A stretch of 64,000 bases of DNA from Rhodocollybia butyracea. Taxonomy: Eukaryota; Basidiomycota; Agaricomycetes; Agaricales; Omphalotaceae. The notes beneath the pieces were generated by a model. That model had not been told where the DNA came from. It saw only the letters and a list, made by a program, of their open reading frames with translations, and searched no databases. The translations under genes and the position numbers were made by a program. This document shows positions 11,727 to 25,215 of the stretch, piece after piece (position 1 is the stretch's first letter; the number at the start of each line of letters is the position of its first letter). The DNA lies in NCBI GenBank assembly GCA_015501585.1, contig JADNRY010000221.1:1-64000 (forward strand). Direction: 5' to 3'.

Positions 11727-14579
11727 ATGGATAACGTACTTGCAGACTTGCCCTAGATCTACTAATAGTCTAATACTATGTAACACTGTTAGCAGACGAT
11801 AGATCGATGAAGAGCAATTGACGACCAGGCTGCTGTCTAGGTTGATTGAACCTTTGTAGTTTGTACGGACTCGTACCAATGAAACAAAGCCGCGGATTAG
11901 CGCCGAACTGCGCCGAACGCTTCTTAACGCTCGTCTTTTGATCTTTCTTCTCTTCTTTCGTTCGAGTTCTATGCGTTTGCTCTTTTTCAGTCCTTTTGCG
12001 GCCTTGTCCATCTCATGTCAACGTTTCAACATTGAGTCAGCAGCCACGTCGCTAATCACCCAGAACGATGTTCAAAAACCTTCCTGGAATAAAGAAAAAT
12101 CTTCAGCGCTTCAGCTTCAACAGACGACGGAGGGCTGTTTGCCACGGCGGGATCATCGGGGTACCGCGTCTTACATTAGTATGTCTCTTTCCTTCTCTCG
12201 TTGGACGCTCTGTTTACGCTCTGTTTAGTGCCCTTCTTACAGAACATCTTTTTTCAAAAAAACCTAATCTCTTCTTGCATTGCTGGAATCGTTGTACAAG
12301 TAATTATTCTACTACTTGGTGTCTACACGTTTTGTCCGTTACCGCCAAAAATGTGCTACTCGCTACAAGTCTACTTCAGTTACTCGCGGATGGCCTTGTC
12401 TCGTCAATAAACAACGTTTTACACGGACACTGTATCAGGGAGAACGAATTGGAAAGTAGAATTAGGTGTTATCTTTAGCAGTTACAACCACTGGCATATC
12501 GGAGGCATGGAGTCAAATAAGCACAACAATACTTCGTCGCTTAGGACTGGCGTCTCGGGAAGTCTATGGGACACGACACCCCGAAACAAAGTTGCGTGGC
12601 TGGGACATTCATCGTTGGTGATCTAGTTGTGCGACTATATTTTTAGTCTTCGAGGCGAAGTATGAAAAGGTGTGAGCCTTGTAAACGCTGGCGGAGAAGT
12701 TCCAAATCGCAAGCTTCGCACCACAAAGTTGACATCGTCTATTCAGAGTTGAATGGCAAGGAGAAGTGGATACGCGTTTGAAAACAGGGTATGTGTTTTT
12801 TTTTTAGAGCTCGTATGAATCCTGGATAATGGTACGTCCTGCTCCACTGCAATGCTGCTGGATTATACTCTCGTGGATCGTGTCTCCGAGCTTGCTATCA
12901 CTCTCTCTCAAGTCATACGCCATCCATATGGGAGGAAACTATGCCACTTACACTGAGCGCGCATCTTAAGGCTCGCAGTCGAGAGAACAAGCCCTTTAGG
13001 TTCATACTGTGACGGTTAGCACAGATCGAGCATAATCCAGGTCGAACAGCACTTTGAGATTCACCCTTTGTCTATCACATACATCGTGCATCCAGAGTCT
13101 GACTTCGCTTCAGCGCAGATTGGTAAGTGTCCGGGAGGCGAGGATCTTCTTCTTCTCAATATGCCTCAGATGGTTTATTCTTTACCACGTTCCAAAAAAA
13201 AACATCTTCACGAAAACCCAAGAGAAACGAGGAAGCTGGAGGGAGTGTTCCTGGATAAATTCAGAATGTACAGAAATAGATGGTAGCTGAGCTGTGGTAT
13301 CCCGATATATCTTATCCTGGGTTGAATGGGATACTTATACAATTCATGGGGATCACAGATTTTCGACTGCCACCGCTGATACACTGTCGAATATTATGTA
13401 CTGCTGTCGACCTAATTCAATCTGCTTCCTAACGAACCTCCTGAACCTCCTGCGCAAAGCAAAATACAATCAACATCAGCTAAATTAAATAGTACATTGA
13501 TATCCAGACGTATTCTTAAGGGCCCCGAACGAAAATAGATGCAGCGATGCATCTCAGAATCGATATACCCACACACACACATACCAGAAATGGTGTTCAT
13601 CCCCCCATGGAGCGGTGCGACGAATAATCCAGTCGACTTCGCAAAGAGCCGCGGTGAATGTTTTTCTTTCGGTGCCCACTGATCATATTTAGCGCAAGTG
13701 AAATGTAAATAGAATCCAAGTACTTATTCGGCGCACCCATTCAATGAAAATCTCTTTCTGGTTTGTTATCAGATTTTCCTTCAAAAAATGAATTCCTGAG
13801 GTGACACGATCGACCTTTCGCTCTTACAGGATCTATTTTGTTCCCAGAGGAAGTACATTTGTTCCGTTCCAGAACTTGTTCGACACGCTTAGATTGCGAT
13901 AGAAGAGGATGTCGATGTTGAGATGATGTCCCGTAGAGATCCCCCTAAGTGCTATTTCCGTGGTAAGACAAGGATATATAGACTCACTGAGGATACCTTA
14001 GGATACCTTCGGCCGAAAAAAATGAAGAGAGTTATCGCGATCGTCGCAATTGGAACAACGAATTCGAAAACGGAATTCATCGAATTCATCCCGAACATCT
14101 AATATCAGAAGCCTGGCTTTGGCAGTGTATTTTTCGCTTAAGCTTGTCAGATCGCAATTAAGTAGGGATACAATTCCTGCGATGTAGCGCCTCGCTTGAA
14201 GCTTGAAGCCCCGATAGACACATCTGATGCGTCCATCCTTGAGTATATCGAGGTATCTCTGTCGTATTAAAGGAGCTGGGAGGCGATCCTGAGAAATCGA
14301 GTGCGGATTTGTTCCCACCACTATCTTCCTTCCTTCCTTTCTATCGAACTGGAATTTGATATAGCAGCCGTATGTTTACGCAGCGTAATCGTCTGTAATC
14401 CCTCGCAACGCGTGGACGGACAACATGGTAAGAGCACGACAATCGGCCCTTCCCGGCCATCGAAATGTAGATTTGAAAAGATGCTATTATGCGAGGAATG
14501 TGGGAGTAAGTCCAAGAGTAATTATGATAAAAATACAAATCCAGTGAGCATACATGCAGGCAGTTAGATTCATAACCTT
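11727..14579. other. Intergenic DNA, no convincing gene
   Basis: The first about 400 bp duplicate the 3' flank of paralogue A. A frame at 12068-12478 starts with a matching ATGTTCAAAAACC in both flanks but diverges and lacks support. Minus-strand frames at 13998-14321 and 14341-14589 are open, and could be decayed downstream exons of the gene at 14580-15059; I could not join them by splice sites. Confidence 0.4.
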
Positions 14580-15059
14580 CTATCTCCAACGCAGAGGTCT
14601 TCTGCCTCTGTAAGGCGAGGGCAGCACGGGCAACGTGAGCTTTCTCAGCCGCTCCATGGCTTCCTTCGCGAGGAATACTGTCTCTTTATCCTCCTCGTAG
14701 CATTTAAGCTGGTCATCTATTTCTTCGACAATCTGGATGTCTGATGGATGGAAGGCCTTTGCTGTTGAAAAACGGAATATCGTGACGAATTCATGACGGA
14801 AGATTTTCACATCAACAGTTGTTAATGCTGAAGCTGGCGTCATGGATGATACTAGATTGACGTAGTGCCTGATGGTCAGAGACGCCTATTGAAAGAAAAA
14901 TCTAGGAGACTTACCCTGAACGAGGTATATTTCATTCCGTATTCTCGCAAATGCAAACTTTCCTTTACGCACTTGAGATGGGCCTAAAGACACACTAGAT
15001 GGCGCGTTGTACGTCTGCTTTGCTGTGGAAAGGTTGTAAGACTTCCCATAAGCCTCCAT
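14580..15059 (-). CDS. Small hypothetical protein, two exons
   Basis: Exon 1 is 15059-14915 and exon 2 is 14851-14580, with a 63-bp intron 14914-14852 that has a canonical GTAAGT donor, a CTGAC branch-like site and an AG acceptor. The phase-1 join gives about 138 aa beginning MEAYGKSYNL and ending in a basic PYRGRRPLRWR tail. The middle is acidic and helix-prone (IQIVEEIDDQ onward). No signal peptide, membrane segment or known domain was seen. Further minus-strand exons may exist on either side. The model rests on splice signals alone. Confidence 0.45.
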
Positions 15060-17173
15060 GATGAATACACGGGGCTGTCGAGGACGAAGGTTGGAAGAGC
15101 CACCATCCTCGGCTCAGCTTTACTTATATGTTAGCATGCCTGGAACACGAGGAGTGAGGGATGTTACCGAGTCTTTGGATATGTACGTACTATGTATGAA
15201 CGGGCATAAAAGTGCGAATGGGCATAAAATTTAAAGTGATTGCTCTTGATTGAGACTCCGAGATGTTCTTCAAATTCTGACCGAATGGGGGGTATGTGAA
15301 TTGGTGCTCCATGCTTCTTCAATTGTATTTTGGTATATTTCGCAGAAACGGGGTGCCCGCTGGTGTCCGTCGGATAGAAATGCGAATGTTGAGACGGTCT
15401 CACCGCAGACATCGCAGCCGACTATGGACGCGTGTGCCCGATCAGGTCGAGGTGAAATAATTTCTTCGGTCATGTGCATGAAGACTGTGCAACAATTCCA
15501 GCAGCGTACGCCTAGGTGCCCAGATTAGGAATGCCTCGTGGTGCCATTGGAGAAAGGAGAAAGCTGAAAGGCGAAAAATCACACCGCGTGATTCACAGTT
15601 CCCAGCACGTGCGCGTACTCTGCTTTTTCCTCACAGATGTTCAGAGCTGAGCGCTGAGCGCTGAATGTTGGATTGCCAGCTGTCATACGATTCTCATTGC
15701 TCTACCTAATTACCTGCGTGTGGAATAACACTCTGCAAACTTGGACTCCGGTGGGAGCTACATGGTAGCTTGGCACTGTATTCAAGACCCGGAAGAGGTT
15801 CCGCTCAACTAGAAGAGGCATATTGTTTATTGACCGTTCCTGCATTGTTTGTAGATCAGCAAAACACGCAACAAAAACGCTGAAGGTCGAGCTAACCCCG
15901 CGTTCGGATGTTAAGGGGCCAAAAATGAATTGCATTCTGCATGCGTACTAGGTCAACTGGTAAGTTCAAAGTTTAAAGCTCAAGTTCTTTACTTCCTCCC
16001 CCACGCCGAAACCTCCAGAAGTAACTGATAAATAAATTCTAGACAAAGATGGACAACTTTCCCAAGGGAGATCCGTGTCATTTTCGCAGGGGAACATAAG
16101 TTAGTACCCTGTGAGCCTTGATTGCGAGTGTTGACTGACTTAAGAAATTTTTAGAGTTTGAACTTGTCGGTACGCAATGGTATGCATAACCTGCCTTTCA
16201 TCAAATAATAATCCCAAGTAGGAACCTATCGCCCCACACTTCCTGGTCAATGATAATCCGATGATTCTGATAGGATCCAGGCCTAACACTCTTGCTCGCC
16301 ACTTAACTGGACCAGCAACATAACAAATCTTATGCTGAACCAGGGAGAAAACGGTAAAACGGCGATATGAATCATCTACGATATGCACGGAGCTCAAAAG
16401 TATTTCTGGTGGCAGAACCTCTGGTATCTGCTATAACTGGGATCTTGGATCCGGGGAGAACGAGATCTATGGCGCAGGCAACTGTCGGATGTCGATACAT
16501 TTTTTGCAGAGCCTTCAAAGTCTCCGGGCGCATTCGCAAACGATGTCCGAAGGACTTGAATAAAAGATCCCACCGAAAGATTCTGAAATAGTGTCTGCAC
16601 CAGCGCGGCAAATAAAGGACTGTGGACTATCCAGATGACGAACTTAGTCCGAGCTGTCAAAATGGGCTAAGACTGTTAGAGAATAACTAATCTAAATTTC
16701 TTAGAGTGAAATACCCCACGGACAACTCAAAGGTATTACTTATCACCTTTGTTTAGAGCGTGGGGAAAGCTGGAGTGCGACTCGACTCGATGGATCCAAG
16801 TACTGTGAGTGCACGTTCAAGCAAATACATGAAAATAGTCGGAACTAAGACTTCTGGGCTCATTCATAGGAAAGACGTCGATAGATGGAGAAGCTTTTGA
16901 AACTATGCCATTAAACCATACTTACATCTAACAATATGTAAGCTACACTTCCCTCAACAAAGGACGTTCAACGTGCAGTAAGTAGCTGCGGAGCGTGCCA
17001 CGCTCCAACCTCAAGCGCTATCACTGAGTGATAGCAACGTTGGGCCATGACCAAATCCATAATAAGACGGCGGAGGCGTTACAGATCCTGCATGGATCAC
17101 ACGGTGTTGTGCTTGTGAGTCCATCGCTGGCTGCCGCTTCTCAGGCCTAGTCGCTACGTAGAAGGAATAAGAA
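15060..17173. other. Intergenic DNA, weak coding hints only
   Basis: Minus-strand frames at 15270-15479 (with a CDVCG pair) and 16140-16660 look partly protein-like but could not be assembled into a model. No repeat or RNA gene was recognised. Confidence 0.35.
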
Positions 17174-18150
17174 TCAGGAAGGCCGGGGAAAATGTAATTG
17201 AGAGGCATCACCTTGTTCTGAATATCGAGACGTGGCTGGCGTAAGGTATGAGCTATTGTTACGGCTGAAAGCGCCACTAAAACCACATATTAGCCAGGTT
17301 GAAGTCAAAGATCTACATGGTTAAAATTCACTATGGATAGATAGTTGCCCGTGTAGCTTCCGAATAGGCTTGCTTTGCTTGCCTTCGACGGACAAACCAG
17401 CATATGAGGAAAATCAATGATAGTAAGAGGATGCCGCCCGTTACGCCTCCAATTACTGCGGTTGATGATTTGGACTTTTTGGAAGCACCATCGCTGACGA
17501 CAGATGAAGATGGCGTGGCGGTGGGTGTGCTTATGGCAAAAGATGGAAGATCAGTCAAGGGCGCAGCTATGGTTGAGCTCGCGAACACAGATGGCGTCGG
17601 GGACGGGAAAGGAAAACCTATAGTTTCAAGGTCAAGTCTCAAGTACTCAAGCTGGAGGATGCATGTTATTGCACTCGTACCTGGACTCTGAGATGTCACG
17701 AGCATCGTTTCAACTGCGACCTCGAACGCAATGGGGGTTCCCACCGCAATGTCGTTGTTGAATACGTTGCCAATGTCACAAGATACCGACGTTGCAGCAA
17801 CGAATTGGCAACCTCCTGTAACGATCAAGCCGAGCAGTGTGTTGTTTGTGCTTTCCGAAAATCCGGATGCGGAGACTACCATAGTTTCCGAAATAACCTC
17901 AGAAGGATTGGCATGAAGTACATATATGTAGGTGGTGGCGTCGTCTACCACCCCTACTTCTTGAAATGTAGCCGATGCGATGTCGAAAATATCACCACTC
18001 GCTTGGTAGAGCGTTAATTGGCAATGAATATAATCTGAGAATATTCAAAAGAACAAGTTCAAGCCATACAACGGTTGAAAGGTATAGGATATCAAGCTTA
18101 CCTGTCCATAGTGCTGCTACTCCCAGCAGTTTGTAGATTAAGCGTGTCAT
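17174..18150 (-). CDS. Single-pass membrane protein with Ser/Thr-rich extracellular part
   Basis: Three exons (18150-18102, 18034-17332, 17276-17174) joined by GT-AG introns of 67 and 55 bp, giving about 284 aa. The N-terminus (MTRLIYKLLGVAALWT) is a short signal-like segment. An ectodomain of about 170 residues follows, then a Ser/Thr/Pro-rich stretch, a Gly-rich transmembrane helix (GGVTGGILLLSLIFLICWF) with a basic stop-transfer RRRQ, and a cytoplasmic tail with Tyr/Ser sites. This is the layout of Mid2-like type I proteins common in Agaricomycetes; no specific family was recognised. The third exon is chosen because it turns an immediate stop into a plausible tail ending HFPRPS. Confidence 0.75.
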
Positions 18151-19500
18151 GGAGCCCTCAGACCGAGGGCGGTAACAAGGAAGAAAAGTTGTTTAGGTTT
18201 TCTGCATCGAACCGTGTTTATTACTGGGGCTGCTCAAGCGCTCTACGTTCAGTTCTCAGCGAGTCAGCTTATCATCTCCCTCACAACCTCCCTTCCGAAT
18301 TTTGATCTTCTCTTAGAACGATTTGGGCCAAGATCGTTGTCATACGCATGGCAAGCTAGTACTGCGTTTTCCTGTATATGCCTCAAGCTAGTCTCAAACT
18401 ATGGTAAGGTTTAAAGGTCCTGTGGACTAGAATAGAGCTCGTAGATACTGTATATTGCGGTATCGAGTGATAGGAGATAGTGGTATAAGGTGATAGTGGT
18501 ATAAGGTTGGTTATCTAATAATAACCGGCCCGGATATCTCGGAGTTGACTAGGAGGTTTAACAAAACTACTCTCAAAATGAGTTAATACTCCTTGGACAA
18601 GCCTATAGCCTATCATTGCACAATGATCGCTTCTGCGTAGGCTTCCGATCATTTCACGCTGCCTTTCACTTGCAGCTTTCATGTCCTGGTTGTACATCTA
18701 CAAAGATTTAAGCTCAGATCCTCAAGTATGGTGCTTCTCAATCCTGTGCAGGCTACTATGTAAATAGTGGTAAAATTAGTGCTGGGTGACGCCGGGAAGA
18801 TAAGGTGATCATTACAGCCAGTCGCGCTGCGAGTGGGAGATATGATTTGATGAATCCCCCCGAAAATGGAACGAAGACTCGGATAACCCGATAGCCTGGT
18901 TGATTTTCGGGTTAGTTTAAATCGGTCTGAGTTGCATAGTGGCGGTGGGCTCCAGATGAGATGAGATGCTAGTAGTCGTCCTGAGTGCGGCAGCTAGATC
19001 CAAGTTCGGGAGGCACTTCGGTAGTCTTCATAGCTTCTAATAAGACTTGGTCACTCACGAAAAGATGAACTGCGTTTATTCAGAAAGTCAGGGAAGGGAC
19101 GAGTAATGGAAGGGCGGAATGTGTGAGTGCGGGTCAAGTAAGATCCACCAAAACACCTGAATTTCGGCTCTCCTCGAGACGCAAGACTTCAAAAGCTTTC
19201 GAAGCGTTAAACTTATATAAAATTTATGTATACGACAACGAATCAAAGAAAACGAACGAAAACGAACAAGAAAAAAAAAGAAATAATTAAGAAAAACAAA
19301 GCAATTACCTATCAACGAAAGTAACTGAATGAAAAGAATAGCGAGAACGAAAAGGCACAAGAACTACGTACGTACATCGTGAGCGTTATCGCGGTCCTAC
19401 ACAAGAACAAGTACTGAACAACAAGAACAACACGAGGAACTTGCACCTCACGCCTCGCTCAGAAAAGTAATCGAACAAGAATCGACACCTTCCTAGAGAC
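18151..19500. other. Intergenic DNA
   Basis: No gene recognised. A short direct repeat (GATAGTGGTATAAGGT, two copies) lies near 18475-18510. An A-rich tract at 19255-19310 may belong to the 3' flank of the downstream minus-strand gene. Confidence 0.4.
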
Positions 19501-22322
19501 CTAAAAATCCCACCCCTCAACCCTAAACGTCTTCCCGTATTGCAGATAGCTATCCATGATCTTCATGATCGGCTCTGGCAGCCCCATGCTGATGAGCGTG
19601 TACGAGATCTTGGCGTGCCCGTGGATCTGCCCAAGCTTGAAGAAAGAGCGCGCGATTTGGGTGGGGTACTGTGGGGGAAGGAAGGGGAAGGATGAGTAAG
19701 ATATATAGAGAGGTAGAACGAGAGATAATGCCAAACAGAAGGAACTCACCGTCATCTCCGTATAATCCGCCCACTGATACGCTGCGACCCTTATAGCAGT
19801 CTGTATGCCACGCTGTATATCGCCCTCTTCCGCATACACCTCCATGAGCTTCGCCCAGGGCTTCTGCGAGTACCGCGGTGTGTCGAGGCAGCGCTGGTAC
19901 GCCTACGGAGATGTAAGCAAAAGATGTAAGTAAACTCGAACCAAAAAAAAAACAGAAAAATGAGAGCACGTACCTCCTTCGCCTCCTCCCGATGCCGCAG
20001 GCGCACGCCCAGGTCCCCAAGGATCTCCCACTCGAGCCCGGTCTTGCGGTACGCGACGTGCTGGGTCTTGAAGTGTGCGACCTCGGCGCGGAAGATGGTC
20101 CACACGCGGAGGTCCTCGTAGAGCACCATGAAGAGGTTGTCGAGCCAGCGCTCGCAGAGGCGTTTGTTGGTGAACGAGGGTGGGGTGGGGGTGGTGGTTG
20201 AGTTTGAGTTTGAGTGTGCGGTTGAAGTTGAGGGATTTGATGGGGCAGAGTTGGAGTTTGAATTTGGTTGGGAGGGGTGTGGGTGGGAGGGGCTACCGGG
20301 GGTTTGGGATTCATGTATCGACTCTTTATCTTTATCGTCCTCCGACGCCGCGGCGGCCTGCGCAGGCTTTTTCCAGGTGCAGCTCTGCAGCATCCGCATC
20401 CCAGGTGGTCTTCCCATTCCTCGCAGCAGTAGCATCGCCCAAATCGCCAGAGTCCGTCGTGATCCTAATCGTAGGGATCCCCGTGTCTGTGTCGCTTTTA
20501 GGTGAAATATCAGTTTTATCAAAGTTGTCGGTTATGCCAGAAACGCCATTGACAGCATCCTGTGATTCTGACGGATGCGGCGACACGATGCCCCGAGTCG
20601 ACGCGTCGTCGTCTTCGTCGCCTTCTCCAGTTGAATGTCCCGCCAACGTGGAACCATCCAACAACCCCTCTGCTGTACCGATGACACCCTCGATGTCGCC
20701 CTGCGCCTTCTGCATCCTGTACTCCTCCTCCATGACGAACACGCTGCTGCGGGTCTTGAGGAGCTCGTCCCAGCCGATTTGTGCAACGAGGCGGGTGAGG
20801 AGGGCGTATGCGCGGGCCCAGGTGCCGCGGAGGCCGGGGGCAGGGAGACGTAGCAGGGCGGGGTCGGCCTGTGGGGAGGTAAGGTAAGTAAGTAAGCCTT
20901 GTTAACAGGTAACAGAAGGAAAGCTGGGCACCTCATCATCCTCCGTCTTCACCCTATCCGGCAGAATCTCGCCAATGGGCCTGGTAAACGGCAGATGCAC
21001 CCTCGCAGGGGTAAGATTCCGATGGGCGTCCCTCCCATTAAACGTAAACATAGGACACGAATTAAGCGTAAGCAGGGCATTCTCGAACTCGCCAAGGTCG
21101 ATCCAGCACTCTGTGAGTTTCTCCCATGTTACAAACTCTGATGGCGCGCAGTTGACGGCCTGGCGGGCGAGCTTTGCGGCGGATGCGAAGCGGCCCTTTG
21201 AGCGGAGGAGGTCGCACTGGGCGTGGAGGAGGGTGTAGGAGGCAGGGGTGGCGCGGACGGAGGCGGCCATGATTTGGACGGCTTTGACTTCTTCGTGCAT
21301 GCCGATGTAGCTGCGGGCGAGCAGGGAGGCGACTTCTGGCTCGCCTTTGGCGGCGAGCTTTTCAAAGAGGTTGGCGGCGGGTTGGTAGCGGCCACTGTCG
21401 CCGAAGTATTTCATGATGCCGGCGGTGAGGTGGTTGGAGACGACGGTGGCGACTTGGATTTCGGGGTCGGAGCCGACTTGCCAGCCTTGGGTGGGGTGTT
21501 AGTCTAGCTCGTAGTAATGGAAAGTTACGGAGTTACGGCTACCTTTTAAGAAAAGAGCCTCTGCGGCTTGAAGGAATCGTATTTCGCTTTCTGGACTTGT
21601 GATTGGATCTAGTTTGCGATACGCGTCGAGCCAGTAGTTGGGGTCATCAGAGTATAATATGGATCTGAGCAAAGCCGAGACATAAGTTTCCTGCCAAAGT
21701 TCTGGTGTTGCTTCGTGGCGTTCTCCTCTGAGATCAATCGCGTATGCGTTGACGCCTCCTGGGATTTTGACGTCGACGCGGACATCGACACGGGAAAAAG
21801 CGTTGAAACAGCTTGTGTGCAACGTCAGTGTCAGTTTACTGCTGATTCGTGTAAAAACACACCAATAACACCCGTTTTTTAACTTTCCATGAACTTCCTT
21901 TACTGAACCAAGCAGAGTTGTCTTCGATAGCGTAGGTTAGAGAATTAATGTAGGCTGCGAGTGAAGCTGAAGAAGAGGCGTCAACGCCGGAAATGTAATG
22001 GTACGACCCGAGCTGTAAATCTCCAGTTTCAGTTTCAGTACAAAAAACCATTCAAAAAACAACTCACATCTCGCTGTCCGCTTCGTCCAGTACTCTTCAC
22101 AACATGACATAGATCTGGCGGTCCAAGTTCGCGGAATGTAGCTGCGAAAAATCAGAACAATACATGGAAACTGAAGATATAAACTTACACAGAACTTCAG
22201 TTCGCGCTGTTAGTGATTCTCCTAAATCGACCTAGAGTCGTGTTAGTAGATAAAACCTGCAACTTGAGATAGAAAAATACCTCGAATAACTCGGGAATGT
22301 CTTTGAACGACGCTTCCGCCAT
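19501..22322 (-). CDS. BUD7: Chs5p-Arf1p-binding (ChAPs/BUD7-like) exomer subunit, with two one-base homopolymer excesses
   Basis: ChAPs proteins bind Chs5 and Arf1 to form exomer, the trans-Golgi coat that exports chitin synthase III and a few other membrane cargoes. Nine exons: 22322-22281, 22231-22189, 22141-22068, 22012-21863, 21811-21543, 21485-20932, 20868-19974, 19902-19750 and 19668-19501. TPR-like repeats are encoded at 21414-20932 (NCAPSEFVTWEKL, LTLNSCPMFTFN). A variable acidic/Ser-rich linker follows, then the conserved C-terminal part (RLCERWLDNLFMVLYEDLRV) and the end GKTFRVEGWDF. Splice phases require one base fewer in exon 4 (T6 at 21874-21879 on the plus strand) and in exon 7 (T5 at 20368-20372). 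With both changes the protein is about 781 aa, close to the family size near 750. These may be sequencing errors or real mutations. Confidence 0.9.
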
Positions 22323-22955
22323 CTACGTTGGTTCGGGAATAGACGCCCGTTTTCAGAATAAGCGCTGAAGCTCTGACTGGCAAAATGGGCGGGATGACGA
22401 GAGCTTACAGACGATTATTGAATATTGAGTAGGCGCAGTTCAATCTCTATTTGCAAGTGGTTTGACTGATTCTTTTCTCCTCGTTGCTTTTATAATCTGC
22501 AACTCGACACTAGCAAATACTTGGACAAACAAAGACATGCGAAATAAGACACTGGCGAGAGTGCTGCGTCCTAGGATTGGGTGCAGACGATGAGGAAAAG
22601 GGAGCGGCAACGACGGGCTCGAGCACAATGGAACAGGATGAGCAATATTAATAAAGCTTCAAATCTCGTGGGTGGGCGCGGCTGGATTTGAGTTTCTGAA
22701 ACTGTTGGGTGCCTTGAGGTACGCCTGCTCCTCAATTCGGATAGCACCCATAAATCTCGAATCCGAGCAGGCCAAGTTAAGGTCTGACTGGCAGATTGGG
22801 ACTCGGGATATGACTGTGTTCGAAAAGTATCAAAATAGCGACTGGATTAAGCACACATATGGGAACTAGTATATGGCGACGCAGGAGTAAGCGAGGTAGG
22901 AATATGGAAATACCAACAACAAAATCCTACAGGCTACCTTCAAGTACATGCCAAT
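22323..22955. other. Intergenic DNA upstream of BUD7
   Basis: Holds the BUD7 promoter (22323-22420 is partly repeated near 32430-32460 by the pseudogene copy). No gene recognised. Confidence 0.4.
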
Positions 22956-22959
22956 TAAT

Positions 22960-24342
22960 CTACCCAAGTGGCACCGCCAGCAAAGGCTCCAAAACATAAT
23001 CATCCAGATTCCATTCCTGCAATGGCACGTCTTGAACAAAAGACCCCTCAGCCTTGACTGGAAAGTCCTCAAAAAACCTCTCCACCATTTCAAGTACAAT
23101 CTGAGGCCACAAGCCATCATATTGGTCTACACGCACGATTAGATTGGTACGTTGTAACACACACTCTGACCGCTTTATTACCCCTTTCAGCTCGCTAACA
23201 GAAGTGGTAGCTTCAAAAGCTCCCCTGGGCTAGTGTTCATGATCAACAAGGCCAGGCAGTGCGACTCGCACTTTGCTCAACTTTGGGAGCGTAACACCGT
23301 TCCAAGCCCCATTTTCGACCTTCGCAAAAGTATATCTCTCCGCAGCGACATGTGATTGGTTGGGCATCCGAGTTTCCTCTGAATTCAAAAGTTTCAAGCG
23401 TTAAGAATTCCAAACAAGGGCATAGGTGAAGTAACCTGGCTAGAGATACACCGATATAGCAGCCAACCGTCAAGACTTCAAGTCTTGACTTGCGATGACA
23501 TCTGCATCTGACTCCGAGAGCTCAGATAAGGTCAGTTTCCGGAGAGGAGGGTGACACTCCAAAATTCGAATCGAATGCTGAGATTTAAATGTCAGATCTT
23601 GGAGAAGTGGAAAATATGGGCGTGTAGAGGAGGATTTGGAAGGGAACCAGCCGTTAATAAATCTCGAAGAAAAAGCCGACGAATTGAATGTAGCTTGCTT
23701 CCATCTATGAGCTTGGGCTACCAAGAGAGAAACGAGAGATGGAAGAAGATCATGGATTACTAGAACAATCCCAATACTCAAGGGTGCCAATACTCCTGAT
23801 CGCAAGATGCATTCACTCAGAAATGCAGTCATTTCAGTGGTGCGTAGAGAATCATCTCGGTTGTGAAAATCAATCTTCATCCTGGACCAGAAGGTAGGGT
23901 ATGAAACAGCCTCATATCGCCACCAGAAGCAGATCCAGGTGAATGAAAGAATGTACCCGGATAGTCTGGTATATCTCCAGGATGTGAAGGTAATACCCGG
24001 TTCACTGGACGTCTCGATGACTTGTTCAAAGATCGCGATCAACACTTCCGAGGGAAGGGTGCTAATAGGAGCTAACAGAGATTCCTGTAGTTCCAGGACC
24101 CTCAAGATCTGGCTATGAGTAGTACCCTCGGAGTATATCTGCAGATCACTTCGGGTCTGATCGATTAGAGTGCGTAATCTAGCTCGGGCAACAGGAGAGT
24201 TGGGGATGTCGTTGTGACGGCTTTTGGTGAGGAATTCTGTGCAGAGTGTCTGGTAGGCAGATTCTATGGAAGAGCACGTTCGAGAATGTGTGCAAGGCAA
24301 GTTTTTGGCGTCCAGCTGATTATGCGGAACGTCGTCCGACAT
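22960..24342 (-). pseudogene. F-box-like protein pseudogene (F-box copy 1)
   Basis: The start at 24342 (MSDDVPHNQ) matches the two intact copies. The first about 290 residues are open, with the F-box-like segment STLPSEVLIAIFEQVI and the ICFWWR..YPTFWSRM stretch. A one-base deletion near 23470-23485 then shifts the frame, about 40 bp are lost near 23340 relative to the copies at 25216 and 27445, and further breaks follow. Recognisable C-terminal sequence (VERFFEDFPVKAEGSF) runs down to about 22980. It lies directly upstream of BUD7, an arrangement repeated in decayed form at 31.7-35.1 kb. Confidence 0.85.
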
Positions 24343-25215
24343 GGTACGTACCACTTTAAGTTAAAGTTAGCGCGTAGTATAGGGTCACATGACTTACTTC
24401 CTATCGTTCCGGCGAGACGTTCCTCCACCTCCAACAGGAGTTTCACAAATATCCAGTTGGAAAAATCGCTAGTACGACAGCAATACGAGCACAGAGATTC
24501 CACAGTATCCTCGTCCAACTTCCGAGTCGTACGGGTCTTAATCTCCTCTCGCGTCTCCTCTCGCGTCGAGTCATCGCTTGGGTAAGATAGATTCGCCGCT
24601 CTGGCCGTGCTGCAGGAAGAGTCGACGAGGACGCCTTTCACTAGCTCTTACAATGTCCAGCCTATCGTGGCGCACGGGCTACATTGGGGGTGTCAGTGGG
24701 ACGGAAGAGCATGGCTATGGAGGGATTGCTGGACAATGAGAAGGTGCTGGAGCCTCTCTTCCAGTTAACGACACGCGCAGGCGATGGAGAAGAAGAGGGA
24801 TTAAGAGCAGTGAAGATAAGGAGTGGAGTTTGGATTTGAGCACTGGTTGATTGATGAAGGTTCAGATTGGGTTCAGATGAGAACCGACAAGGGAGCCCGA
24901 GGAAGGGCAGGTTTTTCTTCTGGTTTCTCTATTCTCTTGCATGCTACTCCTTCTCGCTGTCCATTCTTATTCTCGTCTAATAGCTTATACAATTTCAGCA
25001 CTGTGGCGGTACAGCTGATATCATGCTTATGCGGAGCACAGACCATTTACCAATTTCCATAGTTCACCTCACACACGTCATAGCGTACTGTCTACTGTAT
25101 CCTTCAGGACCATGGGCAATAATCAGAAGTCCAAAAAAGAGTAATATGCCCAATAATGAAGAGTGATCTACAAGCCGTCTTCAAGTATCAAATTTGCAGT
25201 GAGCAATGCAAGCAC
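24343..25215. repeat. Duplicated upstream region of the F-box genes
   Basis: Sequence upstream of copy 1 (24343-24700) is repeated upstream of copies 2 (26605-26960) and 3 (28819-28960), including a TCACATGA word and a CTACATTGGGGG word. Bases 25060-25215 match 27270-27444 downstream of the next copy. The array therefore grew by duplication of units of about 2.2 kb. Confidence 0.7.

Noticed and set aside
20332..20540. Intron explaining the frame change in BUD7 exon 7
   Set aside because: The minus strand has no usable GT donor in this stretch, so a one-base homopolymer excess is preferred.
20128..20887. Plus-strand genes of 125 and 235 codons
   Set aside because: GC-rich antisense frames over BUD7 exon 7; the minus strand carries the conserved protein.
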